Shown: positions 1 to 7,749 of the stretch, in pieces
Layout: each line of letters opens with the position of its first letter
How positions within the stretch are numbered: position 1 is the stretch's first letter
Source: an uncultured Eubacteriales bacterium
Lineage (GTDB): Bacteria; Bacillota; Clostridia; Oscillospirales; CAG-272
NCBI GenBank assembly: GCA_900547725.1
Contig: URHR01000056.1
Coordinates: 1-11,890, forward strand
DNA length: 11,890 nt
Direction of reading: 5' to 3'
Notes under the pieces: generated by a model
Told to the model about the DNA's origin: nothing
Databases searched by the model: none
What the model saw: only the letters and a program-made list of their open reading frames with translations
Program-made: the position numbers and the translations under genes

Positions 1-180
1 CTCTCCCTCCAAACCTCCCTCTCTCACCGAGAACTTCCCCCATGTCCCCGCCACTCAGGAAGCGAAGATTTGTTTCGCTTTCTGAGTGGCGGGGACATGG
101 GGGAAGTTTTTGTCGATTTGGGAGGTATGGATTTGTTGCAGGGTGCGGCTTCGCGCTCTTTTTGTGTGAGGGGATGCGAT
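1..180 (+). repeat. R1 palindromic intergenic repeat, copy A (5' end off window)
   Basis: The core is a near-perfect inverted repeat at 32-108. Arms of about 35 bases begin AACTTCCCCC and end GGGGGAAGTT around a short loop (GATTTGT), and a T-run follows (106-111). Conserved flanks are CCTCCAAACCTCCC on the left, GGTGCGGCTTCGCG at 142-155 and GGGATGCGAT at 171-180. The same layout recurs at 2886-3160, 3598-3816 (reverse strand) and 11335-11562. By alignment with the last copy, position 1 corresponds to about 11379, so roughly 45 bases of this copy lie outside the window. The right end is approximate. It lies beyond the 3' end of the PAP2 gene and may terminate transcription from both sides. 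Confidence 0.85.
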
Positions 181-208
181 TGGAGGGGCGGGGCGTGAAA
201 GCGCCCGG

Positions 209-931
209 TCAGGAGTCGGCTTGGGTGCGTTTTTCGCGCAGTCTCGGGTAAAGAATGAACTGGACGACGTAGCAAAAGAGGACGATGACGAGCGCCGCGA
301 GGATGTCGAGAACCGAGTGCTGGCGCAGGAAGATGGTTGAGACGCTGATAAGGATTGTGGAGATCCAGAACGCCAACTGCCAACGCCACCCCGCGAAGAT
401 CCGGCTTTTCATTGCCGCAAACTGCACGCAGAACGCGCCGAGGACATGGATGGATGGGCAGACGTTTGTATTCGTATCGAAGTTATAGAGCCTGCGCACG
501 ATCTCCACCATAAAGTTATCGCGCGCAAAATCCACCGGGCGAAGTTCCTGCTTATTCGGGAATACCAGAAAGATAATGACCCCGATGGTATAGGTAATGA
601 TAACCGACCACATGAAGTGGCGGAACGCCTCGGGTTCCCAGAGAAACCAGATCAGCCCGGGCGCGATGAGAAACACGAACCAGAAATAGTACGGGAACAC
701 GAACCATTCGCAGAACGGAATCAGCTCGTCGAGCGGACACCAGACGGCGGTATAATGAATGTCAAAAAAAAGCGGGAAAATGCGTTCCACGCCGAGGAAC
801 ATCAGCCCGTAAATTGCCCAATACAGGAGCAGAAGGATATGCCGATAGCGTTTCTGCCGCACCGTAGAGGGACGCAGATCGCGGTAATAGTCGATAACAG
901 GCGCAAACAGCCGTTTGATTTTTTCTTTCAT
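209..931 (-). CDS. PAP2-family membrane phosphatase
   Basis: Predicted 240-residue integral membrane protein with about six hydrophobic segments (roughly residues 32-50, 75-97, 106-124, 163-178, 186-203 and 208-227). PAP2 signatures are visible: PSIH at 159-162 (motif 2), and S198...H205...D209 (motif 3, S-x6-H-x3-D), where the two histidines and the aspartate would form the phosphohistidine charge-relay site. Motif 1 is shortened to K127-x3-R131-P132 instead of the usual K-x6-RP. The family removes phosphate from lipid phosphates such as phosphatidate or undecaprenyl pyrophosphate, or transfers phospho-groups; the substrate here cannot be told. I chose ATG at 931 because AAAGGTTGG lies just upstream; an in-frame TTG at 955 is possible but would sit before that site. 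It is divergent from the acyl-CoA synthetase gene, which would suit lipid metabolism, but that link is only inference. Confidence 0.85.
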   Translation of the reverse strand: MKEKIKRLFAPVIDYYRDLRPSTVRQKRYRHILLLLYWAIYGLMFLGVERIFPLFFDIHYTAVWCPLDELIPFCEWFVFPYYFWFVFLIAPGLIWFLWEPEAFRHFMWSVIITYTIGVIIFLVFPNKQELRPVDFARDNFMVEIVRRLYNFDTNTNVCPSIHVLGAFCVQFAAMKSRIFAGWRWQLAFWISTILISVSTIFLRQHSVLDILAALVIVLFCYVVQFILYPRLREKRTQADS

Positions 932-963
932 ATTCACCCAACCTTTATTCTGCAAGTCATATT

Positions 964-992
964 ATTATAGCATAAACGGTGGAAAAATGCAA
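964..992 (-). promoter_or_regulatory. Sigma-A-type promoter of the PAP2 gene
   Basis: Reading the minus strand, -35 TTGCAT (987-992), a 17-base spacer and -10 TATAAT (964-969) preceded by TGC, giving an extended -10 TGCTATAAT. The start codon is 33 bases downstream of the -10. Confidence 0.75.
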
Positions 993-1126
993 CGGTTTCG
1001 CAATTTCTTTACAAAAGGCAACGCCCGCGCGGCGCAAAACGGTTGCCGAATGTGACGGCGGGGTGAAGGCTAACCCTTTTTTTCCCGAAAATCGCGGTCT
1101 TGCGGTTGGTTTTGTCGTGGAATCTC

Positions 1127-1155
1127 TTGCTTTTCACCGCAGATTGTGGTATAAT
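1127..1155 (+). promoter_or_regulatory. Sigma-A-type promoter of the acyl-CoA synthetase gene
   Basis: -35 TTGCTT (1127-1132), 17-base spacer, -10 TATAAT (1150-1155) preceded by TGG, i.e. an extended -10. The ribosome binding site GGAAAGGTGG is at 1182-1191, 8 bases before the ATG. The rest of the 932-1199 intergenic region holds only a loose inverted repeat, GGCAAC (1017-1022) with GTTGCC (1042-1047), of unknown meaning. Confidence 0.75.
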
Positions 1156-1199
1156 ATCCCTCGTAACACGGTTTTTCAAACCGGAAAGGTGGTTTTTGT

Positions 1200-2885
1200 A
1201 TGGCAAACTATCGGAATTACGAAGTTCCCGAATACGGAACGCTGAAAGAAATGCTCGCCGCAAGCACGGCGCAATTTGCGGATCGCCCCGCGTTCAGGGA
1301 AAAGGCGGACGGCGTTTGGAGAGAAAAGACCTACCGCGAATACGGCGAGGACGTAAACGCGCTCGGAACGGAGCTGTTGGCGCAGGGCTTCGGCGGCAAG
1401 CGGATTATCGTCACGGGCATAAACAGCTACGCGTGGGTGGTGACCTATCTGGCGGTCATCTGCGGCGTTGGGGTCATTGTCCCGGTTGACAAAGAGATTC
1501 CCGCCGAGGAACTTGCGAACATTGCGCACGTCAGCGAAGCGGCGTTGGTGGTATACGGCGCCAAGAGCGCGGAAAAGGTGGAGACTCTGCCCCCCGAGGT
1601 GGCGCGTTGCAGTTTTGCAAAGCTGTCGGAACTGATCCGTGCGGGCAAGCGGCGGATTGCCGAGGGGGATCGCGCCTATCTTGACGCAACGGTCGACCCC
1701 AACGTGATGAGCGCGCTCATTTTCACCTCGGGCACGACGGGAGTCTCGAAGGGGGTCATGCTCTCGCACCGCAATCTGTGCTTTGACATTCACGAAGCGC
1801 GGCAGATGCTGTTCTGCGGACCGAAGGATGTCTGCCTGTCGGTTCTCCCTCTGCACCATGTTTACGAATGCACCGTCGGCTTCCTTGCGCAGCTCTGGAG
1901 CGGCAGCTCGGTTGCTTTTTCCGAGGGCGTGCGCTACATTTCCCGCAATATGCAGGAGGTTCACCCGACCATCGTGCTCTGCGTCCCGCTTCTTCTGGAA
2001 ACGCTTTACAGCAAGCTGTGGCTGAACATCCGCAAGAACGGTCTGGAAGGCAAGGTTCGGGCGATGATAAAAGCCACCAACGCAATCCCCGGCGAACGGG
2101 CGCGGATGATGGCAAAAAAGAGCATTTTCCGCGCGATTCACAAAAACTTCGGCGGCAAGTTGCGGATTATGGCTTCGGGCGGCGCTTCGGTAGACCCGGA
2201 AATTCTGCACGGGCTGCGCGACCTCGGGCTTCTGGCGATTCAGGGCTACGGTCTGACCGAATGCTCGCCGATCGCGGCGGTCAACCGCGACACCTACTAC
2301 CGCGACAGTTCGGCGGGACTTGCAATGCCGAACGTCCTGCTTGACATTTACGATGTTCAGGACGACGGAACGGGCGAAATCCGCGTTCGCGGCGACAACG
2401 TGATGCTCGGCTACTACGGAATGCCCGAACTGACGGCGGAGGTCAAGCGGGACGGTTGGTTTTACACGGGCGATCTGGGGTATCTTGACGCGGACGGTTT
2501 CCTGCACATCACGGGTCGGAAGAAGAACGTGATTGTAACGGCAAACGGGAAGAACGTTTTCCCCGAGGAACTGGAAACCTACCTTTGCCGCTCCCCGTTC
2601 ATCTCGGAAGCGGTGGTGGTCGGCATTCCGAACGAGAAGAAAAAGGATCTCGATGTGGTTGCTCTGATCTACCCCAACGCCTCGCATTTTGCCGAGGTAT
2701 ACGGCAAGGAATACACGTCCGAGCAGATCCGCTCGGAGCTTTCCCGCGCGGTGGAAGAGGTAAACGGGTTGGTTCAGTCCTACAAGCGGATTGTTCGTTT
2801 TGTCCCCGTCGCGGATGAATTTCCGAAGAACGCCTCGCACAAAATCAAACGCGCCGGGTTGGAGAAACTGGCTGTTGAAGGATAA
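1200..2885 (+). CDS. Long-chain fatty acid-CoA ligase (AMP-binding, ANL superfamily)
   Basis: 561 residues, a normal length for bacterial long-chain acyl-CoA synthetases. The enzyme adenylates a fatty acid with ATP and transfers the acyl group to CoA. ANL core motifs appear in order: the phosphate loop FTSGTTGVSKG (about 174-184), GYGLTECSP (about 349-357, A5), YTGDLGYLD (about 421-429, A7), the hinge GRKKNVIVTANGKN (about 439-452, A8), and the A10 lysine in HKIKR (K548), the residue that contacts the acyl-adenylate. No carrier-protein or condensation domain follows, so it is a stand-alone ligase. The start is set by a strong ribosome binding site and promoter. It is monocistronic here, and an R1 repeat begins directly after its stop codon and probably terminates it. 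Chain-length preference cannot be read from sequence. An acyl-ACP synthetase or another acid-CoA ligase is the main alternative. Confidence 0.92.
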   Translation: MANYRNYEVPEYGTLKEMLAASTAQFADRPAFREKADGVWREKTYREYGEDVNALGTELLAQGFGGKRIIVTGINSYAWVVTYLAVICGVGVIVPVDKEIPAEELANIAHVSEAALVVYGAKSAEKVETLPPEVARCSFAKLSELIRAGKRRIAEGDRAYLDATVDPNVMSALIFTSGTTGVSKGVMLSHRNLCFDIHEARQMLFCGPKDVCLSVLPLHHVYECTVGFLAQLWSGSSVAFSEGVRYISRNMQEVHPTIVLCVPLLLETLYSKLWLNIRKNGLEGKVRAMIKATNAIPGERARMMAKKSIFRAIHKNFGGKLRIMASGGASVDPEILHGLRDLGLLAIQGYGLTECSPIAAVNRDTYYRDSSAGLAMPNVLLDIYDVQDDGTGEIRVRGDNVMLGYYGMPELTAEVKRDGWFYTGDLGYLDADGFLHITGRKKNVIVTANGKNVFPEELETYLCRSPFISEAVVVGIPNEKKKDLDVVALIYPNASHFAEVYGKEYTSEQIRSELSRAVEEVNGLVQSYKRIVRFVPVADEFPKNASHKIKRAGLEKLAVEG

Positions 2886-3160
2886 GAAAGACCTTGGAGG
2901 CGCAGGGAGACCCCTTTCGTAGGGTGAATCCAACGCGGCAAAGCCGCTATTGACAAGATTTTGCGTTGCAAAATCTGTCACTACCCTCCAAACCTCCCTG
3001 ACCCTCCCCGAACTTCCCCACAAGACCCCGCCATTTCGTGAGCAAAAATTTGTTTTGCTTTTCACGGAGGCGGGGTTTTGTGGGGAAGTTTTTTCGGTTT
3101 GGGAGGTGGAAATTTGGAGCAAAATGCGGCTATCGCGCACGGTTTGAGGGTGGGATGCGG
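2886..3160 (+). repeat. R1 palindromic intergenic repeat, copy B, with altered left part
   Basis: Begins directly after the TAA stop of the acyl-CoA synthetase gene with GAAAGACCTTGGAGG. The core inverted repeat is 3011-3090 (arms AACTTCCCC.../...GGGGAAGTT, stem centre rich in CCCCGCC/GGCGGGG, loop region AAATTTG), followed by a run of six T. The right flank keeps GATGCGG-like and TGCGGCTATCGC variants of the shared end. Unlike copies C and D, the first hairpin is replaced by other sequence with its own hairpins: GCGGC/GCCGC (2936-2948) and AGATTTTGC/GCAAAATCT (within 2951-2980). The right boundary is approximate. Confidence 0.85.
3011..3096 (+). terminator. Probable intrinsic terminator of the acyl-CoA synthetase gene (R1 hairpin)
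   Basis: A long hairpin (3011-3090) with a GC-rich middle stem is followed by TTTTTT overlapping its end. It is about 125 bases beyond the stop codon. The stem is longer than in a typical terminator, so termination is inferred rather than shown. Confidence 0.55.
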
Positions 3161-3300
3161 GAAATGACGCGCGGGGCGCTCCCTGCGGATTGCACCTCTG
3201 CAGGGTGCGTAACCCGTCAGAAATGTAACGTTGTAGGGAACGTCCCATGTGTCGTTCCGGTTTGGGGGAAAGATACTTGCTGACTACAACGGAATCCTGC
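3161..3300. other. Gene-free spacer with small hairpins
   Basis: No credible coding frame. It holds short inverted repeats: CCCTGC (3181-3186) with GCAGGG (3200-3205), and GGAACG (3237-3242) with CGTTCC (3253-3258). These look like fragments of further short palindromic repeats. No gene or promoter could be supported. Confidence 0.5.
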
Positions 3301-3586
3301 ACACGAGTGCCGAGATCCCGCCTGCCGGCGTCCCTTCTGGGTTCGACGGAACGCCGTAGGCGTTTGCTCTGAAATGACACGGAGGGTATGTCGTTCTGTG
3401 AGATATAACCGATCCGTTGCAAGGTTACTTAAACGGAACAAAATTGTACCGCTCACGCAAAAATCTCCCCACGGTGTCATCCTGAGCGGAGCGGCACAGA
3501 TATCGAAAATCAAGCGATAAAATCAAAAATCGCCGCGGAGTCGAACCCCGAAGGGGCGCCAGCAGGCGGGATCTCGGCACTCGTGT
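3301..3586. repeat. 286-bp unit bounded by 47-bp inverted repeats
   Basis: The left arm 3301-3347 begins ACACGAGTGCCGAGATCC and the right arm 3540-3586 is its reverse complement, with 44 of 47 positions identical by eye. Each arm contains its own small palindrome around CCCTTCTGGG or CCCCTTCGGGG. The 192-base interior has no convincing gene and carries a second, weaker inverted pair, TGACACGGAGGG near 3374 and CCCCACGGTGTCA near 3468-3480, followed by TCCTGAGCGGAGCGG. It resembles a non-autonomous, MITE-like element or two copies of a short repeat in opposite orientation. I could not identify clear target-site duplications. Confidence 0.8.
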
Positions 3587-3597
3587 AGGACATTATA

Positions 3598-3816
3598 CCC
3601 GGACGCCACCCACCATCGGACGCGAAGCCGCACCATCTGAAAATCACCTTCCGCCCGAAACAAAAAACTTCCCCCAAGAGCACCCGCCCCAAACAAAGCG
3701 AATCAAATCTTCGCTCTGCCCGGGCGGGTGCTCTCGGGGGAAGTTCTCGGTGAGAGAGGGAGGTTTGGAGGGAGAGAGCCCCATCTTTCAAGAGGGGGCT
3801 CTCTCCCTCCAAGGTC
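3598..3816 (-). repeat. R1 palindromic intergenic repeat, copy C
   Basis: Read on the minus strand it begins GACCTTGGAGGG immediately after the TAA of the last permease gene. A first hairpin (3767-3810, GGAGGGAGAGAGCCCC paired with GGGGCTCTCTCCCTCC) is followed by the core inverted repeat 3666-3745 and a T-run, then GGTGCGGCTTCGCG at the far end. The innermost part of the core stem (GGGCAG against CAAACA) is mismatched, but the outer and loop-proximal parts pair well. The far boundary is approximate. Confidence 0.85.
3660..3745 (-). terminator. Probable terminator of the purine transporter operon (R1 hairpin)
   Basis: On the minus strand the long AACTTCCCCC...GGGGGAAGTT hairpin (3666-3745) runs into TTTTTTG. 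Together with the smaller hairpin at 3767-3810 it is the only terminator-like structure after the last gene of the operon. Function is inferred. Confidence 0.55.
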
Positions 3817-4806
3817 TTACCTCTCCTCTCTGAAATACGATTGCCCCAGAGCGGCGGGGGGCTGGTTTTCGCGCTTTTTCCGAATGCTCACGGAAACCAG
3901 AACAATGATCGTGACCAGGTAAGGAAGCATCTTGATCAGCTCAATCACGGAAGTCGGAGCGGGAACGTAAACACAGACGATGTAAAGCCCACCGAAAATC
4001 AGCGAGCAGAGAATGCCGACAATCGGCTTCCAGAGCGCGAAAATGACAATCGCAATCGCAAGCCAGCCGCGGTCACCGAAACCGTTGTTCGTCCATGCGC
4101 CACCCGTGTAGTCCATGACGAAGTACAAACCGCCAAGCCCCGCAATCATGCCGCCGACTATGGTGGCCCAGTACTTGTATGCCGTCACGTTGATGCCAAC
4201 AGCGTCCGCCGTCGCGGGACTCTCGCCAACCGCGCGCAGATTCAAGCCCACGCGCGAACGGTTCAGGAAAATGCCCGCCAGAATCGCAATCGCAATCGCA
4301 AGGTACGCAAGGAATCCGTAGGAGAAGAACAGCTTCCCTACCCAACCGAGATTCTTTGCAAACGGAAGCGCCGTCTTGTAGTAAGTCCCCGTCGCCAGAA
4401 GCGAGATCGAACCGCTCTCGCCGAAGAAGCGCAGAAGCGAGCCGCCGAAGAAGTTGCCAACGCCCACACCAAAGGTTGTCAGAGCCAGACCCGTGACGTT
4501 CTGGTTTGCGCGGAGTGTAACCGTCAGGAAGCTGTAAATCAGCGCCATCAGCGCCGACCCGAGCAGACAGGACAGGAACGGAATCAGAATGCAGAGCGCC
4601 GCCGCAGGGGTCGTGCCCGCAGTCCGACAGCCGTGCTCGTAAATGTAACCGCCGATGATGCCCGAAATACCGCCGACATACATAATGCCCGGAATACCGA
4701 GGTTCAGGTTGCCGCTCTTTTCTGTGATGATCTCACCCGTTGCGCCGTACAGAAGCGGAATGCCCTGAATGATCGCGGCGTTGAGAAACGAAATCCATGT
4801 GTTCAT
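3817..4806 (-). CDS. Nucleoside ABC transporter permease, second subunit
   Basis: 329-residue hydrophobic protein of the BPD_transp_2 permease family, the NupQ/YufQ-like partner in BMP-dependent nucleoside importers. Family traits are visible: the NLNLGIPGIMYVGG segment after the first membrane helix, and the cytoplasmic coupling region VGESPATADAVGINV followed by a GG-rich helix (about residues 190-225). About eight to ten membrane segments are likely. Its ATG overlaps the stop of the preceding permease by four bases (ATGA), and AAAGGAG lies just upstream, so the two are translationally coupled. It should pair with the other permease to form the translocation path. It is the last gene of the operon; an R1 repeat starts directly at its stop codon. 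The substrate is inferred from the operon (purine nucleosides), not from this protein alone. Confidence 0.9.
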   Translation of the reverse strand: MNTWISFLNAAIIQGIPLLYGATGEIITEKSGNLNLGIPGIMYVGGISGIIGGYIYEHGCRTAGTTPAAALCILIPFLSCLLGSALMALIYSFLTVTLRANQNVTGLALTTFGVGVGNFFGGSLLRFFGESGSISLLATGTYYKTALPFAKNLGWVGKLFFSYGFLAYLAIAIAILAGIFLNRSRVGLNLRAVGESPATADAVGINVTAYKYWATIVGGMIAGLGGLYFVMDYTGGAWTNNGFGDRGWLAIAIVIFALWKPIVGILCSLIFGGLYIVCVYVPAPTSVIELIKMLPYLVTIIVLVSVSIRKKRENQPPAALGQSYFREER

Positions 4807-5990
4807 TGCGCGTCGACTCCTTTCTCATCGGTCTTTTCAATCTTTTCGGTCTCTTCGGGTTGCTCCGATTCCGTGACCGCCTCGGGCTTCGCTCTGTGGC
4901 GGAAATTCACGCGGTAGCGGATGAAGAACTCGCACCCGATGATGAAGAAAATGATAATGCCTGTCATGATATCCGCAACGCTCTCGTTGAGGTTGCAGGA
5001 GGTTGCCATCTGCGAAGCGCCGCGCCGCAGGAAAACCAGAAGGAACGACGTAAGAAGCATGAAAATCGGGTTGAATTTTGCAAGCCACGACACCATAATC
5101 GCGGTAAAGCCGTCGCCGCCGACCAGGTCGGAGGTCACCGTGTGGCTCGCGCCCGCAACCAGAATCATGCCCGCAACGCCGCAGAGCGCGCCCGAGAGCA
5201 CCATGGTCCGGATGATGACCTTCTTGACGTTGATTCCGATGTAGCGCGCGGTGTTCTCGCTCTCGCCCACCACGGAAATCTCATAGCCGTGCTTGCTGTA
5301 TTGCAGATAGATGTAGATCAGCGCGGTCAGAACCAACACGATCAGAATGTTCAGCAGGTACTTCTGCCCCGCAATTTCGGGAAACCAACCGTTCTTGCTG
5401 GAAAGGTTCAGCACGCCAAGCACGCGCGAACCGTTCGGGACCCAGACCATGATGCAGAACGACACCAGCTGCGCGGCAACGTAGTTCATCATCAGCGTGA
5501 ACAGCGTTTCGTTGGTATTCCAGAGCGCCTTGCAGATTGCGGGAATCATCGCCCAGACAATGCCCGCCAGAATCGACGCGGCAAACATCAGCGCCAGCAG
5601 CACCGCGCTCGGCAGACGGTCGCCCGCATAAACCATGCAAGCCGCCGCAGCAAGCGCCGATACCAGAACCTGTCCCTCCGCGCCCGTGTTCCAGAAGCGC
5701 ATACGGAATGCGGGAGTCACCGCAATGGAGATGCAGAGCAAAACCGCAGTTCCCTGCAGGGTCACCCAGAGTTTGCGGGAAGACCCGAACGTTCCTTCAA
5801 AGATCGCCTTGTAGATTTCAAACGGGTTGTAATCGGTCAGAATCACGACCACCAGAGCCGACAGAAGCATACCGAGTATGATTGCCGCCGCGCGGATCAG
5901 ACAACGTTGCAAAGCGCCGATCTCGGTTCTGCGCGTAATATGAAACAGAGGCTCGTGCCGTTTTCCCGTTCGGGATGCAGAATTCATCAT
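4803..5990 (-). CDS. Nucleoside ABC transporter permease, first subunit
   Basis: 395 residues, BPD_transp_2 family, NupP/YufP-like. Visible family signatures are RFWNTGAEGQVLVSA (about 97-111), NETLFTLMMNYVAAQ (about 158-172) and the coupling segment VGESENTARYIGINV (about 236-250) followed by a glycine-rich helix. The N-terminal 25 residues are polar and basic (cytoplasmic), and the C-terminal 30 are a charged Glu/Lys tail after the last helix. The start ATG overlaps the stop of the ATPase gene by four bases, and GAGAGGAAAA precedes it. A second ATG follows at once (5987), so one residue at the start is uncertain. It should form a heterodimer with the next gene's product and receive purine nucleoside from the BMP lipoprotein. 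Confidence 0.9.
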   Translation of the reverse strand: MMNSASRTGKRHEPLFHITRRTEIGALQRCLIRAAAIILGMLLSALVVVILTDYNPFEIYKAIFEGTFGSSRKLWVTLQGTAVLLCISIAVTPAFRMRFWNTGAEGQVLVSALAAAACMVYAGDRLPSAVLLALMFAASILAGIVWAMIPAICKALWNTNETLFTLMMNYVAAQLVSFCIMVWVPNGSRVLGVLNLSSKNGWFPEIAGQKYLLNILIVLVLTALIYIYLQYSKHGYEISVVGESENTARYIGINVKKVIIRTMVLSGALCGVAGMILVAGASHTVTSDLVGGDGFTAIMVSWLAKFNPIFMLLTSFLLVFLRRGASQMATSCNLNESVADIMTGIIIFFIIGCEFFIRYRVNFRHRAKPEAVTESEQPEETEKIEKTDEKGVDAQ

Positions 5991-7708
5991 TGCGCTTTTC
6001 CTCTCTCCGTTCCGGTCATCAACAGACCGACTTCATCCTTCCTTGCGGTTCTGCCGTCGAGAATGCCCACCACGTGCCCGCCGCTGATGACCATAATCCG
6101 GTCACACAGCTCCAACAGCACGTCGAGATCCTCGCCGACGAAGATCACCGCAACGCCGCTTTCCTTCTGCTTGTTCAGCAGATTGTAGATCATGTACGAC
6201 GAGTTGATGTCCAACCCGCGCACGGGGTAAGCCGCCATCAGAACCGTGGGCGCAGCTGCGATTTCGCGACCCACCAACACCTTCTGAGCGTTTCCGCCGG
6301 ACAGCCGGCGAACCGGGGTTTTGTCGCTCGGCGTAACGACTTCCAACTGGCGGATGATCTCTCCCGCCAGATTCTTCGGCGCGGTCCGGTGCAAAAACGC
6401 GCCCGTCCCCGCCTGATAACTGCGGAGCATCATGTTGTCCACAATGCTCATGTTTCCGACCAGACCCATGCCGAGGCGATCCTCGGGAACGAACGAAAGC
6501 CGCACGCCCAATTCGCGGATCTGGAGCGGGGTCTTGCGGCGCAGATCCACCGTTTCTCCATCCTTGGGATCATTGTAAAGAATCTCCCCGCTGTCGGGAA
6601 CATAAAGTCCCGCGATGGATTCCAGCAGTTCGCGCTGGCCGCTTCCCGCAATGCCCGCAACGCCGAGAATCTCACCGCTCCGCGCTTCGAACGACACGTG
6701 ATCCAACACCTTCACGCCGTCGGGGCTGACGCTGCTGATGTCACGCACCGCCAGACGAACCTGCGGGTCGCGCGGCTCGGTGCGCTCGATGTTCAGGCTG
6801 ACCCGCTTGCCAACCATCATTTCGGTCAGTTCCGCCTCGTTGGTCTCCGAGGTGCGAACCGTGCCGATGTAGCTTCCCTTGCGCAGAACCGACACGCGGT
6901 CGGAAATCGCCATCACCTCATGCAGCTTGTGCGTGATGATGATAATCGCCTTGCCGTCGTCGCGCATCCGGCGCAGAACCGCAAACAGCTTTTCGGTTTC
7001 CTGCGGGGTCAGCACGGCGGTCGGCTCGTCCAGAATCAGGATGTCCGCGCCGCGGTAAAGTACTTTGACAATCTCCACCGTCTGCTTTTCGGACACCGAC
7101 ATATTGTAAATCTTCTTGTTCGGATCAAGATCGAAGCCGTAACGCGTGCAGATGGCTTTTACGCTCTCCACTGCGTCCCGCTTGCTGTATCCGCGTCTGC
7201 CGTGCAGACCGAAGATCAGCCGCACGGTCTCATCCCCCGACCGCGCCTTGATCACGCCGACCGTATGCTTGCCGTCTGCCGGCAGAACCTCGGCCTGCTC
7301 CCCGGGGATCATTTCCAGTCCCTCGCGACGGCAGGCAACCTCCGCCTGCGCCAGTGTCTCCTGCGGGTTCAGTCCGCCGATCTGCTTCACGCCCAGAACA
7401 ACATTTTCTGCGGCAGTGAATACATCCACCAGTTTGAAGTGCTGATGGATCATGCCGATTTTATACGCAAACGCGTCATGAGGGGAGGAAATGACAACAT
7501 TCTTCCCGTCAATCAGAATATGCCCCTCGTCGGGATAATAAATTCCGGAGATCATATTCATCAGGGTCGTTTTTCCGCTGCCGTTCTCTCCCAGAAGCGA
7601 CAGGATCTCTCCCCTGCGAACCTCCAGACTGATATCACGGTTTGCAACCACGTCACCGAACCGCTTGGTGATATGCCGAAGTTCCAGAGCCACACGATTA
7701 TCTTTCAT
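5987..7708 (-). CDS. Nucleoside ABC transporter, double ATP-binding subunit
   Basis: 573 residues with two ABC cassettes, like NupO/YufO and RbsA-type sugar ATPases. First cassette: Walker A GENGSGKTT (40-48), Q-loop region MIHQHF (86-91), a degenerate signature MSVSEKQ (203-209), Walker B ILILDEPT (223-230) and a switch histidine in ITHK (258-261). Second cassette: a degenerate Walker A GIAGSGQREL (352-361), a good signature LSGGNAQK (469-476), and VLMAAYPVRGLD (489-500), where the usual Walker B glutamate is absent, as is common in this family. The first site pairs poor signature and good Walker motifs with the second, so probably one composite site hydrolyses ATP. The protein is about 60 residues longer than the usual 510, because of an extra segment near residues 110-170. 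The start has AAAGGA upstream. It follows the BMP gene across a 98-base gap that holds a hairpin. Confidence 0.92.
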   Translation of the reverse strand: MKDNRVALELRHITKRFGDVVANRDISLEVRRGEILSLLGENGSGKTTLMNMISGIYYPDEGHILIDGKNVVISSPHDAFAYKIGMIHQHFKLVDVFTAAENVVLGVKQIGGLNPQETLAQAEVACRREGLEMIPGEQAEVLPADGKHTVGVIKARSGDETVRLIFGLHGRRGYSKRDAVESVKAICTRYGFDLDPNKKIYNMSVSEKQTVEIVKVLYRGADILILDEPTAVLTPQETEKLFAVLRRMRDDGKAIIIITHKLHEVMAISDRVSVLRKGSYIGTVRTSETNEAELTEMMVGKRVSLNIERTEPRDPQVRLAVRDISSVSPDGVKVLDHVSFEARSGEILGVAGIAGSGQRELLESIAGLYVPDSGEILYNDPKDGETVDLRRKTPLQIRELGVRLSFVPEDRLGMGLVGNMSIVDNMMLRSYQAGTGAFLHRTAPKNLAGEIIRQLEVVTPSDKTPVRRLSGGNAQKVLVGREIAAAPTVLMAAYPVRGLDINSSYMIYNLLNKQKESGVAVIFVGEDLDVLLELCDRIMVISGGHVVGILDGRTARKDEVGLLMTGTERGKAQ

Positions 7709-7749
7709 AGATGGGCGTATCCTTTCTTTCCGCTATAATAAAACACCTT

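Noticed and set aside
946..962. ATTCTGCAAGTCATATT resembling ATTCTGCAAGTAATATT near 11611-11627
   Set aside because: Sixteen of 17 bases match, but the contexts differ (PAP2 leader versus flank of an element) and nothing around them aligns; probably chance.
1176..3422. Long minus-strand open frame (748 codons) opposite the acyl-CoA synthetase gene
   Set aside because: It is antisense to a gene with full ANL motifs, is rich in Arg/His/Val typical of a shadow frame, and has no ribosome binding site or recognised domain.
5975..7738. Long plus-strand open frame (587 codons) opposite the ATPase gene, and similar frames at 3841-4917 and 4797-6188
   Set aside because: All are antisense to transporter genes with clear motifs; their sequence is rich in Arg, His, Gln and Asn as expected from the complement of these genes.
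7734..7739. Plus-strand TATAAT between the ATPase and BMP genes
   Set aside because: No plausible -35 at the right distance and no plus-strand gene downstream.
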